A stretch of DNA of 15,086 nt from CAYPHA01 sp964410215 (GTDB lineage Bacteria > Calditrichota > Calditrichia > Calditrichales > CAYPHA01): assembly GCA_964410215.1 (NCBI GenBank), contig CAYPHA010000094.1, positions 1-15,086 of the forward strand, read 5' to 3'. Below the pieces are notes generated by a model. That model ran no database searches and was not told where the DNA came from. It saw only the letters and a list, made by a program, of their open reading frames with translations. The translations under genes were made by a program, and so were the position numbers. Positions 1 to 6,439 of the stretch are shown here, in pieces; within the stretch, counting starts at the first letter, position 1; each line of letters opens with the position of its first letter.

Positions 1-164
1 TAGCCCTGGCCGAAACCATGGAAATTTTTATAAAGGATCCTTCCCTCTGCCCGAAGATGGGACGCGTAAGCCGGCGGATTGCAGAAGAAAAATACGACGT
101 CCATAAAGTAAACGCCGTAATCCTGAAGGCCATGGGCATCACAGATAAAACGGAAGCCATGTGA
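1..164 (+). CDS. Glycosyltransferase family 4 protein, C-terminal fragment (pgl cluster)
   Basis: This is the last 53 codons of a gene that begins before the window; the codon frame starts at position 3 and ends in TGA at 162-164. The visible peptide (EIFIKDPSLCPKMGRVSRR, then EKYDVHKVN and an ILKAMGI helix) has the form of a GT4 C-terminal helix, which packs back on the first Rossmann domain after the sugar-nucleotide site. The catalytic and donor-binding motifs (the E-x7-E region) lie outside the window, so neither substrate nor activity can be read directly. The context suggests a PglA-like enzyme that adds a sugar to the lipid-linked diNAcBac made by the downstream genes. The stop overlaps the GTG start of pglC (GTGA, 161-164), which implies translational coupling. 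The family call is reasonable; the PglA role is inferred. Confidence 0.6.
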   Translation, partial: ALAETMEIFIKDPSLCPKMGRVSRRIAEEKYDVHKVNAVILKAMGITDKTEAM

Positions 165-769
165 TATACCGGATTGTTTTCAAGCGGCTGATTGATATCG
201 TCTTTTCTTTTATTGCAGGGCTGGCCCTGCTGCCGCTGATGCTGATCATTTCCCTGCTTCTCCGCCTGAAACTGGGCAAACCGGCCCTGTTCCAGCAGCA
301 ACGCCCGGGTATGAACGGGAAGCCGTTTACCCTCCTTAAATTCCGTACCATGACCAACGCAACGGATGAATCCGGGAATCTGCTTCCCGATAAGGACCGG
401 ATGCATCCGCTGGGCACTTTCCTCAGAAAAACCAGCCTCGACGAACTGCCCGAGCTCTATAATGTGCTGAAGGGCGATATGAGCCTGATCGGGCCGCGAC
501 CGTTGCTGATGGAATACCTGCCCCTCTATAACGATCAGCAGAAACGCCGGCATGAGGTCAGACCCGGTATCACCGGCTGGGCCCAGATAAACGGCCGCAA
601 TAATCTCTCCTGGAATGAAAAATTCGACCTCGATATCTGGTATGTGGAGCATATGTCCTTCTTGCTGGATCTGAAAATTATTACCGTGACTGTCCTTAAA
701 GTATTACGCCGTGAAGGCATCAGTAAAACCGGTCAGGCCACAACCGAAAAGTTCAATGGATATAACTGA
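161..769 (+). CDS. pglC: PglC-like polyprenyl-phosphate sugar-1-phosphate transferase
   Basis: This is a small monotopic phosphoglycosyl transferase of 202 aa. It moves a sugar-1-phosphate, here probably diNAcBac-1-P, from UDP onto undecaprenyl phosphate at the inner face of the cytoplasmic membrane. The N-terminus (about 1-38) is a basic FKRLIDIV segment followed by a hydrophobic hairpin with Pro25, as in the re-entrant helix of PglC. Then come KFRTM (60-64), the catalytic Asp94-Glu95 dyad in TSLDELPELYNVLKG, SLIGPRPLL (108-116) and RPGITGWAQINGRN (134-147). The dyad is within one residue of that described in Campylobacter PglC, and the length fits the small-PGT class, which lacks the extra membrane helices of WbaP. 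GTG is used as the start because it overlaps the upstream stop and gives the canonical N-terminus. pglD follows after 21 nt. The exact sugar is inferred from the neighbouring pglD, pglE and pglF. Confidence 0.9.
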   Translation: MIYRIVFKRLIDIVFSFIAGLALLPLMLIISLLLRLKLGKPALFQQQRPGMNGKPFTLLKFRTMTNATDESGNLLPDKDRMHPLGTFLRKTSLDELPELYNVLKGDMSLIGPRPLLMEYLPLYNDQQKRRHEVRPGITGWAQINGRNNLSWNEKFDLDIWYVEHMSFLLDLKIITVTVLKVLRREGISKTGQATTEKFNGYN

Positions 770-790
770 CCATAAATAGGGCACATCCCA

Positions 791-1450
791 ATGTCCAAAT
801 CCAAAATCATAATTCACAATAAAAAAATCCATCTCTTCGGCGGCGGTGGACACGCAAAAGTTGTTATGGATGTACTCCGAAAATGCTACGGGATGGAATG
901 TATACAGGGAATATTCGATGACAACCCGGAGAAAGCAGGACAATCCTTTTACGGTACCTCGATTCTCAGTGCAGAACAGTTTCTGTCAACTACGGTTGAT
1001 CACCTTATTATCGCCATAGGGGACAACCGGCTTCGTAAGCTGGTTTGGGATAGAATTCATTACTCAGTCCGCTCTTTCATAACCGTCACCGATCCGGATT
1101 CCATCCTCTCAGAGAGTGCATCAATCGGCAAAGGATCACTTGTAATGCCGGGTGTTTGTGTCAATGCCCATGGCCGGATTTCCGATCACGTCATCCTGAA
1201 CACCAACTGCACCATAGAACACGACTGCACCGTCGACGCATTTTCCCATATCGCTCCCGGCGCTACATTGACAGGCGGGGTCTCAATAGGATCCATGACA
1301 CTGGTCGGCGCTAACGCCACAATCGTACCGGGAAAAACCGTTGGAAATAATTGTCTAGTGGGCGCGGGAAGTGTGGTGACCAAGGATGTTCCGGACAATA
1401 CCTTCGTATTCGGTAACCCTGCAAAAATCAAATCCGTTAGGAAATCTTAA
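791..1450 (+). CDS. pglD: PglD-like UDP-4-amino-sugar N-acetyltransferase
   Basis: This 219-aa protein of the PglD/NeuD family acetylates the 4-amino group of UDP-4-amino-4,6-dideoxy-GlcNAc with acetyl-CoA, completing UDP-diNAcBac. Residues 13-23 (IHLFGGGGHAK) open the N-terminal Rossmann-like sugar-nucleotide domain, and AIGDN (75-79) lies in the same domain. From about residue 105 to 215 the sequence is a left-handed beta helix of hexapeptide repeats (IGKGSLVMPGVCVNA, VGANATIVPG, VGAGSVVTKDV), ending in the usual FGNPAK. His144, in the NTNCTIEHDC motif, is in the place of the catalytic base of Campylobacter PglD. The start is ATG with only a weak purine leader (AATAGGG). The gene is followed by an AT-rich gap and an unrelated ATPase gene before pglE. 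Related NeuD-type acetyltransferases act on other sugars; adjacent pglC, pglE and pglF favour bacillosamine. Confidence 0.88.
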   Translation: MSKSKIIIHNKKIHLFGGGGHAKVVMDVLRKCYGMECIQGIFDDNPEKAGQSFYGTSILSAEQFLSTTVDHLIIAIGDNRLRKLVWDRIHYSVRSFITVTDPDSILSESASIGKGSLVMPGVCVNAHGRISDHVILNTNCTIEHDCTVDAFSHIAPGATLTGGVSIGSMTLVGANATIVPGKTVGNNCLVGAGSVVTKDVPDNTFVFGNPAKIKSVRKS

Positions 1451-1608
1451 ATCGGGACTGATAAAATCTGACTGTGACCTCTCCATATCCCGGATTATAT
1501 CTAATGAGAATAATGGATTAAATACATAAATACCCATTTCGAATAGATGATTTATCGATTTAGTTTGCATTGAAATTAGAGATCTTCTAAATTGCGGTTG
1601 AGGTTTAA

Positions 1609-2871
1609 ATGGAACGTAAAATACTTATCTCTATTATTCTCGATCAACAGGAAATCTTCAAAAATCTCAATTACATACCACGTTTGGAGAACAGATCCTT
1701 CCTGAATGATCCGGAAATTGTGGTTATATCCGGCGTGCGGCGTTGTGGAAAATCCACCTTGCTTCACGAAATCAGGCAAAACAACCACGATAAGGATTAT
1801 TTCATTAATTTTGACGATGAACGGCTGATACATTTCACTCTTGATGACTTTCAGACGCTCTATGAAATTTTCATTGAGCTCTTTGGAAAACAAAATACCT
1901 TTTATTTCGATGAAATTCAGAATATAACCGGCTGGGAACGCTTCGTCAGAAGGCTTTATGACCAGGGGAAAAAGATTTTTATCACCGGTTCAAATGCCTC
2001 CATGTTAAGCAAAGAACTTGGCACTCATTTAACAGGAAGACATTACCAGGTGGAATTATTTCCTTTTTCATTTAAGGAATATCTTGCATTAAAAAATGTA
2101 ACCTTTTCTGAATTGGATTTGTATGCAACAGAAACAAGGGGCCTCTTAAAAAGCCGGTTTAACGATTATTTTGCACGTGGTGGTTTTCCGGCCTATTTGC
2201 AATATGAAAACAGGGCGTATCTAAAATCATTATACGAGAGCATTCTCTATCGCGATGTAATGGTGCGTAATAATCTCACGAATGAGCGGGAAATACTTGA
2301 ACTCGTTTACTTCTTAGCCAGTAATGTAGCAAAATTGATAACCTATAACAGCATTACCAGCGTCATAAATGTACAGCATGCAACGACGGCCAAAAATTAT
2401 TTACATCACCTGGAAAACACGTATTTGATTTTCCTGGTCAATAAATTTGATTACGCATTAAAAAAACAAATCCTGAATCCCAAAAAGGTTTATTTGATTG
2501 ATAATGCTATTTCTTATGAACTCGGGTTTCATACTTCTGAAGATAAAGGACGTTACCTGGAAAATATCGTCTATCTTGAGTTGAGACGCCGGGGAAAAGA
2601 AATATATTATCACAGACAAAAGTATGAATGTGATTTTGTGATCAGGGAAAAGAATCGAATTACGCAGGTAATACAGGTTAGCTGGACTGTCCATGATAAG
2701 GATACCCGGGACAGGGAGTTGCGCGGATTAAGGGAAGCAATGGCGTTATATCATCTGGATCACGGGATTATTCTCACTGAAAATGACGATGAAATGATTC
2801 GATCAGATAATCAAACAATTGAAATAATGCCTGTCTGGCAATGGCTTCTTAAAACGACAACCCATTTATAA
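1609..2871 (+). CDS. AAA ATPase with C-terminal DUF4143 domain
   Basis: This 420-aa P-loop ATPase belongs to the widespread AAA_14 plus DUF4143 family, whose cellular role is not established. The Walker A motif is GVRRCGKST (42-50), Walker B is FYFDEIQN (98-105), a sensor-like ITGSNA follows at 125-130, and the family-typical LTGRHYQVELFPFSFKEYL sits at about 141-159. The C-terminal part (about 200-390) has a restriction-nuclease-like outline: Glu318 in YLEN, Asp342 in CDFVI, and QVS at 356-358 where E-x-K would be expected. It is probably not an active nuclease. The gene is visibly AT-rich (16 G/C in 2041-2100, against 42 in 3421-3480 inside pglE), which suggests separate acquisition. It splits pglD from pglE, with 158 nt before it and 79 nt after it, and has a poor Shine-Dalgarno. 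No link to glycan synthesis can be read from the sequence. Confidence 0.87.
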   Translation: MERKILISIILDQQEIFKNLNYIPRLENRSFLNDPEIVVISGVRRCGKSTLLHEIRQNNHDKDYFINFDDERLIHFTLDDFQTLYEIFIELFGKQNTFYFDEIQNITGWERFVRRLYDQGKKIFITGSNASMLSKELGTHLTGRHYQVELFPFSFKEYLALKNVTFSELDLYATETRGLLKSRFNDYFARGGFPAYLQYENRAYLKSLYESILYRDVMVRNNLTNEREILELVYFLASNVAKLITYNSITSVINVQHATTAKNYLHHLENTYLIFLVNKFDYALKKQILNPKKVYLIDNAISYELGFHTSEDKGRYLENIVYLELRRRGKEIYYHRQKYECDFVIREKNRITQVIQVSWTVHDKDTRDRELRGLREAMALYHLDHGIILTENDDEMIRSDNQTIEIMPVWQWLLKTTTHL

Positions 2872-2950
2872 TGCATTTCAACAATTTCTATGAAGCCCGG
2901 TTCCGGGATGATGTCTTACGAATTGTTAACCGATTATGGATTAATTAAAT

Positions 2951-4081
2951 ATGGCAAAAAATAAAATCTGGCTTTCTCCGCCGCACATGAGCGGCGAGGA
3001 AATCAACTTCGTCAACGAAGCCTTTGCATCAAACTGGATCGCGCCGCTCGGCCCCCATGTGGATGCCTTTGAACAGGAGATATGCCAATACCTGCAGGCC
3101 GGTCATGCCGCCGCGCTGTCATCCGGAACGGCAGCCGTCCACCTGGCCCTCATCCTGCTCGGCGTCAGCAACGGCGACGAAGTGATCTGCCAGTCCATGA
3201 CCTTTTCCGGAAGCGCCAATCCCATCGTCTATCAGCAGGCCCTTCCCATTTTCGTGGACAGCGAACGGGAGACCTGGAACATGGACCCGGAACTGCTCCA
3301 TTCGGCCATTGAAGACCGGACCAAAAAGGGCAAAAAGCCGAAGGCCGTCATCCTGGTACACCTGTATGGCCAACCGGCACAAATCGATGCCATACAACAG
3401 GTATGTGATGCCTTTTCCATCCCGCTCGTCGAAGATGCCGCGGAAGCGCTGGGCAGCCGTTACAGGGGCAGGAAAGCCGGAACCTTCGGCGCGTTTTCCA
3501 TACTATCGTTTAACGGCAATAAAATAATTACAACTTCCGGCGGCGGCATGCTGCTTTCTGACCAGGCCGATTCCATACAGCAGGCGCGGCATCTGGCCAC
3601 ACAGGCACGTGACGATGCACCCCATTATGAGCACTCATCCATCGGTTACAACTACAGGATGAGCAACCTGCTGGCTGCTGTCGGAAGAGGCCAGCTAAAG
3701 GTTATCGATAAACGCGTCGATAAAAAACGGGAGATCTTCGGGGCCTACAGGGAACGCCTGGCGGACACAGGGGCTGTCCTGTTTCAGCCGGAAGCGGCGG
3801 AAACGCTGTCCAATAAATGGCTGACGACTATTGTGATCGATCCCGATATTGCCGGAACAGACCGTGAACAGGTCCGCCTGGCCCTCCGCAAGGAGAATAT
3901 CGATGCACGTCCGTTATGGAAACCGATGCATCTGCAGCCGGTTTTTCGCAATGCCCCGCATTACACGAACGGCATATCGGAGGAATTGTTCGACAGGGGG
4001 TTGTGTCTGCCTTCCGGTACCACGCTGGCTTCCGGAGACCTGGATCGCATCTGTGAAATTGTCCGGAAATGTATAATTTGA
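2951..4081 (+). CDS. pglE: PglE-like PLP aminotransferase (DegT/DnrJ/EryC1 family)
   Basis: This 376-aa fold-type I aminotransferase probably converts UDP-4-keto-6-deoxy-GlcNAc to the 4-amino sugar with glutamate as donor. Visible family motifs are WLSPPHMSGEE (7-17), a substrate-loop NWIAPLGPHV (28-37), SSGTAAVHLAL (57-67) for the PLP phosphate, VEDAAEALGS (160-169) with the Asp that pairs with the pyridine nitrogen, and SFNGNKIITTSGGGM (186-200). Lys191 in the last motif is the Schiff-base lysine. The C-terminal domain keeps RPLWKPMHLQP, typical of sugar-nucleotide aminotransferases. The length is normal for the family. The leader just before the ATG is AT-rich (ATTAATTAAAT) with no clear Shine-Dalgarno. 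An enzyme for perosamine-type or other 4-amino sugars is possible from the family alone; pglF directly downstream and pglD/pglC upstream point to bacillosamine. Confidence 0.87.
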   Translation: MAKNKIWLSPPHMSGEEINFVNEAFASNWIAPLGPHVDAFEQEICQYLQAGHAAALSSGTAAVHLALILLGVSNGDEVICQSMTFSGSANPIVYQQALPIFVDSERETWNMDPELLHSAIEDRTKKGKKPKAVILVHLYGQPAQIDAIQQVCDAFSIPLVEDAAEALGSRYRGRKAGTFGAFSILSFNGNKIITTSGGGMLLSDQADSIQQARHLATQARDDAPHYEHSSIGYNYRMSNLLAAVGRGQLKVIDKRVDKKREIFGAYRERLADTGAVLFQPEAAETLSNKWLTTIVIDPDIAGTDREQVRLALRKENIDARPLWKPMHLQPVFRNAPHYTNGISEELFDRGLCLPSGTTLASGDLDRICEIVRKCII

Positions 4082-4167
4082 GCATAAAAGTGGATTTTAT
4101 CACATTCAACAAGAGAATATTCTTATATTTTATCTGTGAATGATTTTCTCTTCGGAGCTTAACGCGC

Positions 4168-6090
4168 ATGAATAACCCTGTATCCGGCCAGCATACGCTT
4201 ACGGATTCATTCTCGGAAATTATGTTCAGACTGAAAATTGTCAAAGTGTTTGTTGACGGCGTGCTTCTGGCCGTTGCTTTCTACCTGGCCTTTCTGTTCC
4301 GGTTTGATCTTCACATACCGGAAGCGTCATTCCCGACCATTCACAAGGTACTGCCTATTGCCGTCCTGTTCACACTGGCCACCATCAATTTCATGCGTCT
4401 GAACCAGGGACGCTGGCGTTACTCCAGCCTGCAGGATCTGCTTAACCTGATCCTCGCCATCACAACCGGCTGGATCGCGCTGGTCATGTTTCTGTACTTT
4501 ACCAACCTGTTCATGGTGCCGCGTTCCGTGCTGGCCATGTACTGGATGATGGGTATTCTGTTCCTCGGCGCGGCCCGTTTTTTCCCCAGGCTGGTCCTGA
4601 AAATCCGGGCACGTGTTCTGCCGAACAAGCGACGCGTATTGATCATCGGAGCCGGCAGCGCCGGAGAGATGATCATCCGGCAGATGAAACAGGACCCCGA
4701 CCTCGGCTATTTTCCGGTGGCCCTGGTCGATGATGCGACAAAAAAACTGAATACGAAAATTCATGGCGTGAAAGTACGCGGAAATGTCAGCCAACTGAAA
4801 AATATCGTTCAGAAACATCGCGTTGAAGAAATCATCATCGCCGCACCTTCCGCCCGCCCCCTGCAAATGCGCAGGATTGTCCAGGCCTGTGAGGCAACCG
4901 GAGTTGCCTTTAAGACCATTCCCGGACCGAAAGAAATTGTCAACGGCCGGGTCAGCCTGAATCAGTTGCGGGAAGTGAAAGTGGAAGACCTGCTGGACAG
5001 GGAACCCGTGGAAATTGATTTTAACCAGATCCAGTCCTACCTGAAAAACAAGGTCGTCATGATAACCGGGGCCGCCGGTTCCATCGGATCCGAGCTATCC
5101 CGCCAGATTCTTAAAATGAATCCGGAAAAACTTTACTGCCTGGATCGCAGCGAAAACGGGCTTTTTTTTCTGGAATATGAATTGCGACAGGAAATACCGG
5201 ACAGCACCTTTGAAATCTGTATTGCAGACATTCTTGACACCGATAAAATCCGCAAACTGCTCGACATGATCAAACCGGACCTGGTATTTCATGCGGCTGC
5301 CTATAAACATGTGCCCCTTATGGAACAGCATCCGGAAGAAGCCGTCCGTAACAACGTTATGGGAACCCTTAACATGTTACGGCTTTCAGAAGAATACGGC
5401 GCTGAAAAATTTATTCTGATCTCAACCGATAAAGCCGTCAACCCGACTTCGGTAATGGGAGCGACCAAACGGGTTGCGGAACTGCTCCTGCAATCTTATT
5501 CCGCAAAAAGTCAGATCAAGCTGGTCACCGTGCGATTCGGTAACGTGCTGGGCAGTTTTGGCAGTGTGATCCCGCTTTTTCAAAAACAGATCGCCAAAGG
5601 CGGACCGGTTACGATCACCAATCCGGGGATGAAACGGTTCTTCATGACCATTCCTGAATCGGTCAAACTTATCCTGGAAGCGTCCCGAATGGGAAACGGT
5701 AATGAAATTTTTGTTCTCGATATGGGCGAACCGATCAAACTGATCAATATCGCCCGTCGCCTTATCAAATTGTCCGGATATGAACCGGACAGGGATATTC
5801 CCATCAAAGTCGTCGGCAGCCGGCCCGGTGAAAAAATTGAAGAAGAACTGTGGAACACAGGTGAAGTCCCCATGCAAACCTCCCATCGCAAAATCATGAT
5901 GGCCATGGGGAATCACTATAATCACTGGGATGTGATGGATCAAAACATCCGGGAGTTAATCGATTTTGCCCGGAACGGCCAGACAGACAAGATAATCGGG
6001 AAGCTCCATGATATTATCCCGGAATTTTCACCGGAAAGGGCCCCTATTGTTTCGAAGCGGGCATCCGGTACCTCTGTATATCACGAATGA
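4168..6090 (+). CDS. pglF: PglF-like membrane-bound UDP-GlcNAc 4,6-dehydratase
   Basis: This 640-aa nucleotide-sugar 4,6-dehydratase catalyses the first step of bacillosamine synthesis, at the cytoplasmic face of the inner membrane. The N-terminal region has four hydrophobic segments (about 26-45, 58-75, 93-115 and 120-140). It is followed by a CoA-binding-like Rossmann fold with GAGSAGE (161-167), then the catalytic short-chain dehydrogenase domain with GAAGSIGSE (301-309) for NAD. Catalytic-site residues read STDKAVNPTSVMGATKR (419-435), giving Thr420, Asp421, Lys422, Met430 and Lys434. The Met in place of the usual Tyr, and the spacing, match the Campylobacter PglF type. Motifs MKRFFMTIPESV and SRPGEKIEEEL are also typical. 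The start has GGAG 12 nt upstream. The 86-nt gap to pglE is AT-rich and could hold an internal promoter, but I found no convincing one. Long homologues act in other capsule pathways, so the product sugar depends on context. Confidence 0.94.
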   Translation: MNNPVSGQHTLTDSFSEIMFRLKIVKVFVDGVLLAVAFYLAFLFRFDLHIPEASFPTIHKVLPIAVLFTLATINFMRLNQGRWRYSSLQDLLNLILAITTGWIALVMFLYFTNLFMVPRSVLAMYWMMGILFLGAARFFPRLVLKIRARVLPNKRRVLIIGAGSAGEMIIRQMKQDPDLGYFPVALVDDATKKLNTKIHGVKVRGNVSQLKNIVQKHRVEEIIIAAPSARPLQMRRIVQACEATGVAFKTIPGPKEIVNGRVSLNQLREVKVEDLLDREPVEIDFNQIQSYLKNKVVMITGAAGSIGSELSRQILKMNPEKLYCLDRSENGLFFLEYELRQEIPDSTFEICIADILDTDKIRKLLDMIKPDLVFHAAAYKHVPLMEQHPEEAVRNNVMGTLNMLRLSEEYGAEKFILISTDKAVNPTSVMGATKRVAELLLQSYSAKSQIKLVTVRFGNVLGSFGSVIPLFQKQIAKGGPVTITNPGMKRFFMTIPESVKLILEASRMGNGNEIFVLDMGEPIKLINIARRLIKLSGYEPDRDIPIKVVGSRPGEKIEEELWNTGEVPMQTSHRKIMMAMGNHYNHWDVMDQNIRELIDFARNGQTDKIIGKLHDIIPEFSPERAPIVSKRASGTSVYHE

Positions 6091-6128
6091 TTTGGCTTTA
6101 GACAGCCTGCGCTATTGCACCTTAACAC

Positions 6129-6269
6129 ATGAATATAAAATTAACCTTTACACTGCTTATCATGCTGGTCGTATTACCGGCCCTCTGGGAAACACAGGGG
6201 TACCGGTCCTATAACGGCATTGCCTGGTATCGCAACTGGTTTATGCTCCCTCCCTCCTTTAATCTTTAA
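6129..6269 (+). CDS. Possible small membrane or secreted peptide (46 codons)
   Basis: An ATG open frame of 46 codons lies between pglF and the MITE-like element. The predicted peptide starts with MNIK and a hydrophobic stretch (LTFTLLIMLVVLPALW, residues 5-20), followed by an aromatic, polar tail with GYRSYNG, AWYRNW and PPSFNL. It could be a short membrane peptide, a signal peptide with a short mature part, or the surviving 5' end of a gene. Its stop codon lies inside the 7-bp-period AT-rich tract that precedes the element, so the reading frame may have been cut by that tract. The element itself starts after the stop and did not create it. I recognise no family, and the Shine-Dalgarno is not clear. 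Codon use looks similar to the neighbours. Confidence 0.3.
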   Translation: MNIKLTFTLLIMLVVLPALWETQGYRSYNGIAWYRNWFMLPPSFNL

Positions 6270-6273
6270 TCTT
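6261..6273 (+). repeat. Left part of AATCTTT heptamer tract
   Basis: AATCTTT is followed directly by AATCTT. This is the short left arm of a 7-bp-period tract that resumes at 6405 on the other side of the MITE-like element. The 9 bases just before the element (6263-6271, TCTTTAATC) equal the 9 bases just after it (6407-6415). Confidence 0.6.
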
Positions 6274-6406
6274 GAGTCCACTCCGAAAAGCACGATGGTG
6301 TCATGCTGAATTTATTTCAGCATCTCTAAGTTCAATAAAAACAGTGGATCCCGAAACAAGTTCGGGATGACAACTCCGTAATTAGCACTTATCGGAGTGG
6401 ACTCAA
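6272..6406. mobile_element. 135-bp MITE-like palindromic element with 15-bp terminal inverted repeats
   Basis: TTGAGTCCACTCCGA at 6272-6286 is the exact reverse complement of TCGGAGTGGACTCAA at 6392-6406. The element is flanked flush on both sides by the 9-bp direct repeat TCTTTAATC (6263-6271 and 6407-6415), which looks like a target duplication, although the site is a heptamer tract and chance alignment is possible. Inside are two matched hairpins, each with an 8-bp stem and 5-nt loop: 6303-6310 with 6316-6323, and 6348-6355 with 6361-6368. They are bracketed by GTCAT (6300-6304) and ATGAC (6367-6371). No transposase frame fits inside, so it would be non-autonomous. Its inner part resembles palindromic dispersed repeats I associate with Bacteroidetes-like genomes. 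It lies between convergent pglF and the transporter gene, where its hairpins could also help terminate transcription. Confidence 0.65.
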
Positions 6407-6439
6407 TCTTTAATCTTTAATCTTTTATCTTTATTCTTT
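6405..6439 (+). repeat. AATCTTT heptamer tract, five units, running into the transporter 3' end
   Basis: The tract reads AATCTTT three times (6405-6425), then TATCTTT (6426-6432) and ATTCTTT (6433-6439). The last units overlap the stop codon and final codons of the - strand transporter gene (stop at 6431-6433), so the Lys/Arg-rich tail of that protein is partly encoded by the tract. Confidence 0.65.

Noticed and set aside
2896..2907. CCCGG/CCGGG dyad between the ATPase gene and pglE, considered as a terminator
   Set aside because: The 2-nt loop is too small for a normal hairpin and there is no T-run after it.
4114..4123. AGAATATTCT palindrome before pglF, considered as an operator
   Set aside because: A 10-bp palindrome in an AT-rich spacer is expected by chance, and no promoter boxes with acceptable spacing could be placed around it.
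3828..4244. 138-codon - strand open frame across the pglE-pglF gap
   Set aside because: It overlaps both flanking genes in antisense, has a low-complexity Arg/Cys/Pro-rich translation and no support from context.
4327..4866. 179-codon open frame on the - strand opposite the start of pglF
   Set aside because: It is antisense to a gene with clear motifs, its translation is rich in Asp, Gln, His and Gly with no recognisable domain, and it reflects third-position bias in pglF.
5422..5943. 173-codon open frame on the - strand opposite the pglF catalytic domain
   Set aside because: It is a shadow of the strongly supported dehydratase, with no family features and no ribosome site.
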